Positions 39,763 through 51,627 of a stretch of 64,000 nt of DNA are shown here, piece after piece. A model generated the notes under the pieces. The model was not told the origin of the DNA. It was given only the letters and a program-made list of their open reading frames with translations, and did not search any database. Each line of letters starts with the position of its first letter. Position 1 is the first letter of the stretch. A program made the translations under genes and the position numbers. Source of the stretch: Desmodesmus armatus (lineage: Eukaryota; Chlorophyta; Chlorophyceae; Sphaeropleales; Scenedesmaceae); contig VIIQ02000015.1 in the NCBI GenBank assembly GCA_007449985.2, positions 310,001-374,000 on the forward strand, written 5' to 3'.

Positions 39763-41427
39763 ATGGCGCGCAACAACTGCTGCGTATTGGTTCTCCTAAT
39801 GTTTGCATCTGGCGCTCTGGCGCAGCAGTGTGCCCCAAGTAGGTGGCGCCCAGCCGTGCCTGTGATGTGATGGCCTTGGCTTCGCAGGCTGTGGCTGATG
39901 CAACTCTTTGAGGGCACCAATGACTTAGTTATTGGAACTAAAAATATTCAGTCGGCTCCCCTGCCCATTGCAACAGCTCCACCTTGGGTCCCTCCTGCTG
40001 GTTAGGATGTTGATGTTCAGCTGTCTTTCCGTGCAGGCACAGGCATTCTGAAGCTGGTCGGTATGGACCGCAGCTGTGCTGAGACAGGTCCCGCCATTCA
40101 AGAGTGCGCCAGCAAGCTGCAGCTCACTGTGTCCCAGATGTGCACTGTCCAGCTGCAGCCAGACCTGCCTGTAGCAGCTGATGGGACCTTTTGCTCTCCT
40201 TCCAGGGGAGCTCAGCAGCGTGGTGAGTGAGCAAGCACAGTGTATCCAGATTGCATAAGTTGGTCTCATGGAATGCTGGCAGAACGGTAGTGCCTGCTCA
40301 AGCAGTTGTTTTTTGAGTCGCGCGTCACACGCCTCCTGTGAAGAGGCGGTTGGCTGATCTACCTGTGGGAATAGGAAGGTGGTGGGATGAAGGGCAGCAG
40401 TATTTGGCGAGGCTCCATGGCAGGCGTATCAGGGTGGCATCAACCCAAGATCCAATGCCATGATCAGGGTTTTACCACTTCAACCACCCACCTAGGGGTT
40501 GCTTGGCATGCTTGCAGCCAAGCATGCATGCATGTGCTGGCAGCCCTTGAAATACCCATCGAACCACGGTGGGCCTGGGGGCATCTCCTTCCTCTCCACG
40601 TGCGCCCTCAGCCCCTGATCTGCAGGCATGCAACCACTCTGATCAACATGCTGCTTAATCCGTTAATCCCTGCTGGTGTCCTGTGCCTGCTGCCGTCTCC
40701 TCGCAGCCATGGCTGGCGGCAAGCTTGTGCTGGGGCGCAGTGACCTGGACTTCTTGATGCGCCCCGATGCTGCCAGCGGCGCTGTTGTGATGAACCTCAA
40801 GGGCCGTGTGGTGCCCCCGCTGGTGGGCGGGAGTACCCCGTGGACTGCAACCTAGTTTTCAACGTGAGTGCAGGTTTTGCAAAGGGTTGGGGTTTACGGT
40901 TCAGAGACTTGTCCTGCGCAAGCACATCAGGCAAGATTGAAAGGGTTTGTTGGGGTGTGTTTTGAGTACGTGCATGGATGTGGGCACTGACTAGACTGCG
41001 CTGTTGGCGTTCGCCTGACTGCGCTGCATGTATACTGCGCGCTTACTAGAGTGCTTGCCCTCCTCTGGGATGAGCGCCAGCACCATGCACCAACTTGTCC
41101 TGCCCGTGTTGCTTGCTGCTGTCTTTGCATGGTGTGCAGGTCACTGGTGGGTCTGCCCTTGGCATTGTCAGCACAGGCACTGACACCCTGATGTCCACCA
41201 CAGTGCAGCCCTCACTTGCAGGCGGCGGTTACAGCGGTGCTGCTTTGCCGGGCCAGCAGAATGCCATGAACGGCATGAACGGTGCCATGACGGGCCCTCA
41301 GCCGGAGCAAGGAAACCAGGAGGCGCCCAAGAAGTCAAGTGCAGGTGCTGTGCTGGGCGGTGCTGCAGGAAAGATCGCTGCATGCATGGCTGGCGTGCTG
41401 GGCTTCCTGCTGCCTGCCATGCTGTAA
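39763..41427 (+). CDS. Secreted or surface protein, about 235 aa, with apparent 1-nt frameshift
   Basis: Exons 39763-39838, 40037-40222, 40707-40863 and 41140-41427 (TAA). The N-terminus MARNNCCVLVLLMFASGALA is a signal peptide. Cys-containing exon 2 (MDRSCAETG, QECASK, SQMCTVQL, TFCSPS) follows, then exon 3 (GGKLVLGRSDLDFL, GAVVMNLKGRVV). The C-terminus is Gly/Asn/Met-rich and ends in a hydrophobic stretch (AACMAGVLGFLLPAML) resembling a GPI-attachment signal. In exon 3 the frame entering from exon 2 runs into TAG near its end, whereas the frame required by exon 4 reads REYPVDCNLVFN there. The exons sum to 3n+2, so one base appears to be missing around 40815-40835. This could be an assembly error or a real loss of function. 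Family not recognised. Confidence 0.6.
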
Positions 41428-44400
41428 ACCTCAGGCCGCCCCGCCTGGTAAATCTTGACAAACAATCAGGGGCGTGCTACCAGCTGAAAGATGTGCTGAG
41501 TAGCAGGCATAGACCGAGTTGCTGGTAGGAATGCAGGGGGCCCTTGGGTCTCCTGCGTCCCTTGTCCAGCATATGTTGTATGCATGTGTTGTGTGCATGT
41601 GGTGTGTGCAAGAGAATTGGGGCACCCATCCCCAGGGGTTTGAGATCAGCCTTATGTTTCAGGCCGTTCCTGTGAGCGCTGCGTCGTGTATATGCAGCGA
41701 AGAAGGGGGCACCATTGGCAGGTGTCTGTTAGTGCTGCCTGCACTAACGGCGGAAGGTTGCAGCACACTGCTTGCAGTGCTGCTGTTGGGTTTGGTGCCA
41801 CCCATGACTGCTGTTGTTTGTGGTTTTTGTGTCGCTGCAAGACTGGGCCTCTCTCAGCCCTGCACTTGTATGATGTGTGTGTACCCTTCCTGAACGTGTC
41901 ACTGCGCTGCTACCTCCCCCTTGCAGCGTGTAGGGCCGTCGCGGTTGTTGTTCATTTCAATGTAGACGTCGCCCACATGCGCTCAGCACATCCGCGCCGC
42001 CCCTAAGCGCTGCCCTGCTGCTGTTCGTCATCGCTCGGACGTGGCCGTTGGGTTGCATCGTGTGTAGCCAGCTTCTTACAATGTTGCATGCTGGTCTCCA
42101 CACATTTTCTGATGGTCCCTGTTGGGACACTTTGCACGAGTTGCCCTAGCGTCGGCTGTTCATGCCTGCATATCACTCCAAGGCATGTCACCAGCTGCTT
42201 GGGGTTGCACATGCATGAGGCATGTTCCATGTTCATGGCTTTGTGGTCTTCCGTATTTGACGTTTTGATAGGGGGCCTCAGGGTAGCGTTGCACCACTTG
42301 CTTACCGCCAGGAAAGTCAGGACTGTTGTGATCATTGCCAAAAGTTGCGGATCAGGATGCAGATGCATGTCGCTGCATCTGTAGTAGCCACAGCCACTTG
42401 TCAGTCAGTTGTCGTTTTGGCCCAAGCTGGTGTGGGCCCACACCACCATGCTTTTGACCCAGGTTTAGAGTCGTATAGCCCAGGCCACAACGGAGAGAGG
42501 GGGCTGCATACTGCAGAGGACACAGTCTGCAGACATGCTCTGCTGCTGCGTCGTGCCAGCTGGTTGGTAGAGGATTCAAGCTGGACGCTTGCTTGGTTGA
42601 GAGGACAGCAACAGGACAACAGCCTTTGTGTGTAGCTGCGCGACCCGCCGCTAAGAGGGGTCCGCCACTATTTCAGTGTGCTGTTGTGTAGGTCACCTTG
42701 CAGAACAGCCATGTAGCCTACATCAGACAGGTTTGAGGACACGATTTGACTGCTTTGGGGTGGGACTCTTGTTGTTGTTGCACCAGCTGTGCGTGACGTG
42801 GCCGCCTAGGTGTTGTTCGGACAGGGTACACCAGCGTTCGTCTTTTCGTGCTCAGGAGTATGTAGACACCCTTTGAAGGTAGCGTCATCATGGAGCCTTG
42901 GCCTTACCTGCCCTTCTTTGCGAGCATACTGTTGTTTCTGATGTATGATCAAGCCGTGTGCTGTGCTGGTGATCAAGCCGCACTGCTTCCTGTGCAAGAG
43001 TTGAGTTGAGGTGCTGGGCAAGTGGCCTGTTGGCAGCGCGGCCTGGTGGGCTTCCTGTGGCTGTGCTGTGCACTCCTGCCTGCACTGTTGAAAAGCTGCA
43101 GCTGCCCATGCTGTGAAGCTGGTGTGTGAGAGGTGGGGTTTTCTGGCCTGTATGCTTGACCTTGAGTGTGTGCACAGAGGCATTGCCTGTCTGTGACAGG
43201 ACCAGAGTTGTTCTGTGAGCTGCTGCCACCACTGCACTCTCATTGATTGAGCGGCACGTGTCCCTGAGGAGCTCCATTCATGTACATGCCATGTACAGGG
43301 TCGCTTTCTTGCTGCGACCTGAGCCCAGCCTGCCAGAGAGTGCTGGCACTGTGCGTGTCGTTGGCCAGGCCTGCTTGTGCAGGGATACCTTACACTGTGT
43401 TCATATGATACCTTATGCTGGTGCTGGTGACAGGAAGGCGGTTTTGTGGTACACTCAGTGAGTTCAGCTTGGGCAGGAGGTTTCAGTGAGCCCTGTCTGC
43501 ATCTTGTGATCATGACTAGGGGTTAGTTCATTAGTGCGTATTGTATGAAGCGTGTACAGATGGGACGGAGTGACAGCGTTCCTTTCTTTCAAAGACCGAG
43601 GGAGCAGCAAGTGGGTGGTTGAAGGCTGCAAGGGGTGTGGTTTCTGTATCAACGCCCACCCCTTTCCTTTTCAGCATGGTGCAGTGCACCGTGCATGTGC
43701 GGCATGAAGCACGCGCCTCCGCAACTGCTGTAAGAACAGCGACCCTGGAGGTGGTGACATCAGGTGTGCGTTGCCTGGTATTGCCTGTTGATGCCGGTGT
43801 GCGCACATATGTGAGTGTGTCAACACGGAGGCTGCATGGGGAAGTACATGGTAGAAGGTCCAGTGCCTGTGTATGTGTTGGCTGTCTCGGCTTTGTTTTC
43901 GTGTCCATGACTGACTTTGACACCGAGTGTGATCCAGTTCTCGTACTAGTAGTGACTGTTGAATGCTGACTTGCTCCATGGCGTTTTGCAGAAAGGCTGC
44001 TTTGCACTTCCCTGCATTGCATGCATGAGGTCAGTCTCTCTGTGGTCGTGTGTGCATCTGCAGTCCTGCAATACCTCGCATGGGCACTTGCTGCATGCTG
44101 CTGTTGCGAGCCAGCAGCTGCTGGCAGTTGACACGGCAGTACATGCTGATTTGATAGTGAGCCTGGGTGCGTGTGTGTGCACTACTTTTTGCACCCCGTC
44201 CGCCTCTGACAGTCTCCAGGGAGCGCTGCAACAACAGCGCATGTTTGAAGTTGCTGACTCTGGCCTGCTCAGCAAATTGACTTTACGTCGGCCCTGTTAT
44301 GCATCAATGGTTGGCAGGAACGGCTGCCGGTTTACTTCCTGCAAGGGAGAGTGTGGTGACAAGCTGCATGGGTTTCAACTGGGCAGCTGGAACAGAAGGG

Positions 44401-45200
44401 CCGCACAATTGATATGCGCTGACGGTTTGGCAGAAGCAGTAGCCGCATGTGCACTGCTGTATGTAACACCAGCCTCAGTGATCAAGCTAAGCTCATTGTG
44501 TCATCATCATCTGTTACACGTTTCCAGCAGGGTACTTGTGCCAAAGCATTGCTTAGCAACAAATCTGCCTAGGTGCCTAAAACAGCACCACCAGACAAAT
44601 CTGGGAAGAGCCTGGGCCAGTTGTGGTCACAGCGCAGGCATACAAAGGGCATCAGGCCAGAAGCGCTGAAACGGGCTGCTGCAGACCACCCCACACATGC
44701 TGCTCTGTGGTTGTGTACCAGAATTATTGACAAGACTTGGCCACTGACCAGTGTGGTCAGCACACTATGACCGCGCCTTATAGACACTCCGCACACAAGC
44801 ACAAAGCAAGCCTGGGTGACAGGACTTGACCACTGACAGTACAACATGGCCAGCAAAGTGCAAAAAAATTGTGTCAGACAATTACACGAGCATGCAGCAA
44901 CCAGGGGCAACCCGAAAAAGGCGGCAACCAAACCAAACCTGCCTCAACAGCAGCCCAACAACACAGAGTTGTTGTGGCACTGGTGCAGTGACTGCTTTTG
45001 TCAGCGGTCAGGCTAACAACACGACAGTTGGAAAGCGTGGCTCCTGTATAACATGCTGCACAACGTATTGTATGATCACACAATAAACAACAGAGAGCAC
45101 CAGAGGGTGACAGAGAGTGCTTGCGGTGCAGATGCAGCCACCCACTACCCCGTACAATACAGTAAAGTACAGTGCAGAAAGCACCCAAGACAGAGCCACA
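41428..45200. other. 3.8 kb with no confident gene
   Basis: Apart from the ORF at 42003-42368 I see only weak candidates: an ATG-started plus-strand ORF at 43677-43969 and an exon-like piece at 44573-44770 after a CAG-poor acceptor (CCTAG; KSGKSLGQLWSQRRHTKGIR). None has a recognisable domain or consistent splice partners. The 3' UTR of the NYN gene probably reaches TTACA at 44882-44886 (TGTAA on the minus strand). Confidence 0.45.
42003..42368 (-). CDS. Possible 121-aa ORF, unrecognised
   Basis: ATG-to-TAG single-exon ORF on the minus strand, starting MHLHPDPQLLAMITTVLTFL. It has a short hydrophobic stretch near the start, a central LGVICRHEQPTLGQLVQ and a polar tail (RPRPSDDEQQQ). There is no family match from memory and no splice or promoter support. 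It may be a chance ORF or the terminal exon of an unseen gene. Confidence 0.25.
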   Translation of the reverse strand: MHLHPDPQLLAMITTVLTFLAVSKWCNATLRPPIKTSNTEDHKAMNMEHASCMCNPKQLVTCLGVICRHEQPTLGQLVQSVPTGTIRKCVETSMQHCKKLATHDATQRPRPSDDEQQQGSA

Positions 45201-48200
45201 CTACATGCGCTCGTAGTCCTCTGACACCAGCCACTCATACAACCCCATGTGGTACCCGGGGGGATAGGAGTCACCCCATTCCTCCTCCTCAGAGCTCCAG
45301 CCTTCTTCTGCCGCAAACACAGGCTCAAGCTCGCTGATTACATCATCCCACTCCATGAAGCCAACAGCATGCCGCGGCCAGCTGTAGGACGCAAAGGCTT
45401 GCTGTAGCGGCGCCTCCCAGCCCTGTGAGCCCCGTGTCGTGACCAACAAAGCCCCAGCAGCGCCGCTGCGCACCCAGCGTGCGACGCTGCTAGCAAAGCC
45501 TCGGTCATCACTAATCAGCACCAGCACAGACTGCTGCAGCGCAGAGCTGCTGCTGCTCCAGGGAGTACGCTCGGCCGCCTCTACTGCTGCTGCAGCGGCG
45601 GCGGCCTCTACTTCCTGCTTTCCCAGCTGCTCCTCCTCTCGCTGCCTCAGCGTTTGGTGGAAGCTATCCCAGCCAACAGACAACCACCCAGGGGCGTATG
45701 GGGCTCTGCGGTCGCCTGCGTGCCTCACCTTCTGAAGCTGCCCCCATAGCTTGTTCCATGACAGTCGCGTATCCTTCACAGCCCCCAACTGCTTCAGGTA
45801 CTTCCATGCAACCCGCAGATCCTCCTCATCCATCTGCAGCATCTCATCAAGGCAAGCCTGCGCTGACCCAAGGTTCTGGAGGTGGGACCACAGGGCAGGC
45901 CTGTTGCCCTGACCTGACCCGCTCGCTGCTGCGGCTGCTGGCCGGGATGCTGAGGGAGGCTTTGGCTCTGCTGCTGCCAGCTGCTGCAGGAGGGCATCCA
46001 TGTGTCTGTTGATGGCATCATCTGCTGCCTGGCCCTGACTGGCAACCTGCACAGCACAGCACAACACAGCATGGCACAGCACGGCACAAATATCATGGCA
46101 TAAGCAGATCATGCAGCCATTGACGCTCGGGGTGAACGCGCATGTGCATGTGAGAGGTTTTGCATGGACGCGCATGCCAGTGGATACCATCGGATGCAAC
46201 AAAGCAGCCGGCCAGCGTGTAAACAGCAAGCCGACAGCACCCCGCTATTCAGCCATCTGCCCAAGGCTCAGCGTAGCAAGATTTGACTGCCAAGCACAGC
46301 CAGTGGTGATGATAGTGCAAGAAATGCAGGGCACCCCACCTCAATGACCTTCAGTCCTGCACGCTGCAGCACCACCTTGACCATCTGACCCCTGCGCCCA
46401 CTGCGATTCTTTTTCGGGGTGCCGTATAGCCGGCTTGCGTCTCTGCGCGCAGTCGCAGCGGCAGCAGCAATGGGAGCAAGGGTTGCTATCGGTGCCTGCA
46501 GCTGACATGGCTCTTAGCTTCTTCTCTGTTCCATCTAGTGCTGACTAGCTGCTCTGAGGCTTACACGATCAACCCCACTTGACTCAGCATGAACCCCATG
46601 AATGCATTTTTCAATTTTGAGCCATCAGAGGAGGTGATGGCCAACTGCCATTGATGCACATCACGGCGGCCGTAGCACTGCATGCATGCATGACATGTGT
46701 CAAACGTTGACAGTGGTGCTGGGCGGGAGTGCGCAAGTGAGATCAGGGGCTGCACAGAGTCTATTGCAGTCAATTGATTTCAAGATGCTCTGAACGCATG
46801 CTGTGCAAGCCTTCCTCGCGTCCGCAACCCTTCCTTGTGATCAACTAGCCATGTTCCTCACCTGACGCGTGTTGCTTTGTCAGACTGAGCGTACTTCTTA
46901 GCAAACTTCTTTGGCGCGCCCATCTTCTTCTTGTGTTCCCGCTCGTGCAGCTGCTTGAAGTGCTTCTGAAGGTCGTCAAACGACTTGCAGCGCCTGCAGG
47001 GCACAGCATCCACCATTGACAGCAGGGACATTGCGGGGGTGCAGGGATGCACCAAAAATGCCCCTGACCACCGCAGCAGTCTCAACTAGGTGGGGAGGGG
47101 TCAGAGATGCTGCGGCACCGTAATGATGCACAGCAAGACCATGTTTGCTTCCTCAACAACCACTTGCAACGTTCAGGCATGCCCCTCAATCGGGGATCTG
47201 TCATTGGCAGTCAACGCAACAGTCACACTAACATGAGTCAATGATTCGAACGAAATGTCTCACCTGCCACAGATGGGGCACCTGAGCTCGTCCTCTTCTT
47301 CCACCATGTCCTCAATCCCTTCAGTGTCAACCCTGCTAACCAACGTGTGGCTGTTTGCATAGGCGTGCAGCTGCTGCAGCCGGCCCAGAGGCCTCAGCCC
47401 TGATTTTAGCAGCCTGCAGCACAGCACAGCACAGCACGGCACGGCACGGCACACTGCAGGTGTGAGGCCGTCATGGCATGCGGCACGTTGAAGCTGCTGG
47501 TCCCATGCAAAGGCCAGGTTTGTTGACGCAGCTGCCGAGGTATTGGCAATCAAAGGCTATATTCATCAAAGATGCTGGCAGCTGTTGGAGCAGTGCCGAC
47601 ACACGTTGCTTCATTCACATGACGGCCGTTCTCTGCCAGCTGGTGCGTGTGGACCTGTGTTGTAGCTGCCACTATGTGCCTTAAAGACAGTCCCGTTTGA
47701 CAGGGTGTGTACCAGCATCCTGCAGCCTGAATTCACGCAGCTGCGATCATCTGATACCTTGCTGATGTCAGCAGACAACCAAGAGAAGCTATCTGTGTGC
47801 CAAAGGCAACACAGAGTACGCCCTGGTGCGCGCTGCTTTTCGTGCTGCTCACCGCACAAGTTGTTCTGCCTGGTCCCAGTGCTCAGGCTTCAGGTTGTCC
47901 AGGTCCCAGAAACAGTGCAACAGCAGTTCTGAGGAGGCTGCAGGATTCTCCCACCAACCGGGTGACTCCTCCTGGACATCGCCTTGCTGCTGCTGTGTGT
48001 GACGCTGTCTTTTCTCCTGCTGCTGGCGCTGCTGCTTCGATTGCTGCGCAACACTTGCATCTGCGGTGCTCAGCTGTGGGCTGTGCTGCAGGTCTTCAGG
48101 GCTTTGGGTGCCTGCCAGACGCCAACAACCAAGCGTGAGGGTCACGGGGGACAACTTGAAACGCACGGTATCATGCTCTCAATGCAGACCTGATGTCGTG

Positions 48201-48567
48201 CTGCGTGCTGACAAGCAACACAACCGTTAGGAAGGGACAGTCAATAGCCGTGATCACAGTGCTTGTTTGCGTGCGTGAATGCCTTCCATGCAGGCCCGCA
48301 TGCATGAACAAGTAAGGCAGAACTATACTCACTCGTAGTGAAAAGCTTCCTGCGTCTCCTGCGTGCTGGCCGTGCTGGCTCTGCAGCGCTGCCGGAGGTG
48401 GGGTCAGTCCCTGCTGCTACAGTGGCTGTTGAGGCTCTGTGTCTTGATTGGATCTGTCGTGACAAGCTGTTGACTGGGGTTGCAGCTGCTGCCCTGATGC
48501 TGCAGTGCTGCTGCTGAACTCCTGAATGAGGGCAACAAGACGTCCAGCCTAGCAGCCCACGCAACAT
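45201..48567 (-). CDS. NYN-domain nuclease with C2H2 zinc finger, about 614 aa
   Basis: Exons in transcript order: 48567-48333, 48177-47853, 47413-47264, 46993-46862, 46495-46340 and 46046-45201 (TAG). The start MLRGLLGWTSCC leads an Arg/Ser/Ala-rich, acid-poor region typical of an organelle transit peptide. Exon 2 ends with the NYN beta-1 motif HCFWDLDNLKP (candidate metal Asp). Exons 3-4 encode a zinc finger: CPICGRRC, then HFKQLHERE (H-x4-H) and a Lys-rich stretch, closely like plant NYN endonucleases with C2H2 fingers. The last exon has SVLVLISDDRGFASSV, the second acidic NYN motif, and a Glu-rich end. NYN proteins are PIN-like metal-dependent RNases, so organellar RNA processing is a plausible role. 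The phase between the fourth and fifth exons does not match, so a short exon between 46496 and 46861 is probably missing. Confidence 0.75.
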
Positions 48568-48942
48568 TTTGATCAACAACAAGACGACGGGAAAAATGTG
48601 TCGCAAACTATCAACTGTGGAAGTGAAAGGGAACTGGACAATGGTTTGCTCCGACACGATCGTGGGCCAGCTCAGCTGATCTACGGGGTTGTGTACGGTG
48701 GTTTCACCTGATAGAGGTGTTGATTATCACGGAAACGGTTGGAGACAAACATCCAGCACACTTGACCGGCTGTTCGTGACTCCTGACCTGAACTCGTCTC
48801 TGGTGGTCCCACAACAGCAGCAGCAGCAGCAGCAGCAGCTGCTGCCAAACGTCTTGGACCAGAAGCTTCCACAATCCATGATACCAGACTCGCACAGTAC
48901 GAAGCACACCCATAAAGTTAGCGCACGGATAGGGGCACAGGC
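48568..48942. promoter_or_regulatory. Shared region between divergent NYN gene and Gln-rich gene
   Basis: 375 bp separate the two inferred start codons. It must contain the NYN promoter and probably that of the plus-strand gene, unless the latter has an upstream non-coding exon. It holds a (CAG)n run at about 48816-48840. Confidence 0.35.
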
Positions 48943-51627
48943 ATGCCAGGGCAGCAGGACCAGCAGCAGGCAGGATGCCTCCCACCTGCACTTATGGACG
49001 ATCTGCACCACGACGAGGAAGGTGAAGTGCAGGATCAAGTGCAGAATCAGGTGAAGGTTCATGTTGGCAATAACCCTTGCCTGGAGCATGAAAGCATCAA
49101 GGACTTGGAGGAGTGGATGTTTGGCCCCATCCCCAGGTCCACGCGGCTCCCCCAGCCACCAAACAAGCAAACAATCCCCACGTGGTGCGTGTTTGTGCAG
49201 ACTTGTGGAAGCGATGGAACCAGGGTAGTGTCTTGTCGGTGCGCTTGCATGATGGATGCTCCTGTGTGTGAGCTGCGAGTCACAAATAGCAGACATTCTT
49301 TGCATGTTGTGGTCGATGGTTGGGGGCAGACGTTGCTCCATGGGGGGCCCTGACCCACAGGTCAACTCAGCAAAGGCAGCACTAGTGCTTGTTACCATCA
49401 GCGCAAGCAGCTGGTTGTTTTGCACAGTTCAGGGGAAAGCTGCTGCATCGCAGTCTCAGTCATCATCTCAGCTCGCCATGTCATGTCTTGTCATGTTCTG
49501 TGTGCGCTGGCCCACCGGCCTGTGTTGCCGCAGGGTGCAGGACTGCTATGCAAAGGATGAGATAGCTGCCCGTCATGAGGCACGCATGCTACACACAGGC
49601 GTAGTGCCTGAGGTTGGAATGAGCCTATACCTGCAAGTAAGGCCCAGCACACTGTCCCAACGGCTGTCTGACACATCCTAGGACAACTCAAGCACTCATG
49701 CAAGCGCAACACATGCCGATGGATACAAAACAGCATGACTTTGCTTTGCAGAAGAACCGCGGCGTGCTAATGGGTAGGTTGAGGTTTAGTAAGCTGCTGC
49801 TATGCTCAGCTGAGCAACAGGCGCTTGTATGCCCCCATCTTGACCAGCAACCACAAGCAGACATTGACATGTCAATGGGTGATGCAGCAAAGGGGTGAAG
49901 TAGCCATCATATGCACTCTCCTGACAAGGGCCTGTCATAATGCTTGCATCAAACCACTATGTGCTATGCGCATGGATGCAATGTATCCTGTTGCCTGCAG
50001 CTGACGTGCATACACGATGCGAGCCGTCCCAGGGACTGGGCCCGCATGATGGGCAAGATCACACATGTATTCCCACCGCCAGAGGTGAGCGGGTACATTG
50101 CAGCAGGTACAAGGATCATCAAACATATCTGCCTGCAACACCTGCACCCCAGCCCACTGTTCACCTGTGCATTGTGTGCTGTAGCAGGTGTCCTTGCATA
50201 ACCATGCCGTCGGTAGTACACGGGCCCGTTGGGGGCGTGGGCGTCCAACAAGATGGACATGCATACCCATTCACACATGGCATATGCAAGTAGTCATTTA
50301 TAGGTGTGATTACTCACGCACGCAGCCACACGCAGTCTCACTGAGGACTGCTGAGACTGCTGCCAGCGCACTTCAAACACAAGCTGTGTGTGCTTTTGGT
50401 TGTGCCAACGCATGCAGGTTGGCGTGTATGTGAGGTATGAGGGTCAGCAGCAGCGGTTGTCGGAGGAGCAGCTACAGCAGCTGCGGCAGAGGCTACCGGT
50501 CTTGCCGCCCTCCCTGTTTGGCGCAAACGCAGTGTGCAGCTGCTGCGGATCAGAGCAGCAGGTGGTCAAGCAATATGGTGCAGTGCACGGCCAGCGCATC
50601 AAGGGTGAGTCAAGGGGTCCTTCAAGGCCTGTATGGGGTTCCAAAGTCAATTGTTGGGGGTTCAGAGATCAAGTGTCAGGGGTTGGGTGCTTGTTGCGGG
50701 GCGTCACAGAGCTTGTGTGAGTGGCATTTGTTGTGCAAGAGCGCTTTCTAACCGTGGCAGTGGAGCCTTGAGCAGCATCGGCGGGTTGTCAGCAGCACTC
50801 GTAGCACATACTGTTCTTCTGCACAACATCCAGCCTCTTTTTTTATTTTGCAAATACTCTCACCAGTGAATGTCAACGCACATACCAAGCCAGCAAGGTC
50901 CTGCGTCCTTGCATCCATACAACTAGGCCACTGACGATGCGTGCCTTGGGCTGTATTGTTTGCATGCCTGCCCAACTGCGCGCTCGCCCACCTGCCTGCC
51001 TGCCTGCCTGCCTGCCTGCCCGCCTGCGTGTCCCTCCACCCCTGCCCCCCCCCCCTTGCAGCGCGCATGTGGCTGAGCAAGATGGAGGACCCTCTGTGGA
51101 CAGCACAGCTGGGCCCAATGCAGGATGGGCCAGGCTGCTGGGACATCCAGCTCGTGTGCAACGACAACCTGGAAAACATGTGGGTGCTGTGTGCGATGGA
51201 GCCAGCGGCTACAGCGGATGACAATGAGCAGCCGTGCCAGCCGGCCGAGCATCAGGCGCTGGGGCAACAACCGCAGCAGCAGCAGCAGCAGCAGCAAGAG
51301 CAGCTGCAAAATCAGCAGCAGCAGCAGCGGCCTCCGCTGGATCAGCAAACAGCGCGGCTGGAGCAGCCGCGTTGTGGGCGGCAGCAGCACGACCGGCCAG
51401 ATGACAGGCGAGGGTGGGCAGGCCGTGAGCAACCGCAGCGGGACTGTGAGCGCCAATGGCAGCACGAGCAGCAGCAGCAGCAGCAGCGGGGCATCAAGCG
51501 CAGCTCACATGAGCGCTATGAGCAGGACCAGCAAGATCAGCAGTACGCTTTTGACAAGCAAGAGCGTGCGTATGCTCACAGCGGCTGGAAGGGGAGGGGG
51601 CCCAGCTCTGGCCGCGGAAGCCGCTGA
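48943..51627 (+). CDS. Gln-rich protein of unknown function
   Basis: Supported exons: 48943-49184, 49534-49636, about 50000-50090 (ends HVFPPPE), 50418-50604 and 51062-51627 (TGA). Phases agree for 48943-49184/49534-49636 (joining as TW-VQDCYAKDEIA) and for 50418-50604/51062. A small exon starting at 49752 (KNRGVLM) has good splice signals but does not fit the phase of the next exon, so the model is incomplete there. Conserved-looking core: ARHEARMLHTG, RDWARMMGKITHVFPPPEVGVYVRYEG, VCSCCGSE, ARMWLSKMEDPLWTAQLGP, WDIQLVCNDNLENMWVLCAMEP. The last 145 residues are Gln/Arg/Ser-rich and end in GRGSR, suggesting a nuclear or RNA-associated protein. I do not recognise the family. Confidence 0.55.
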
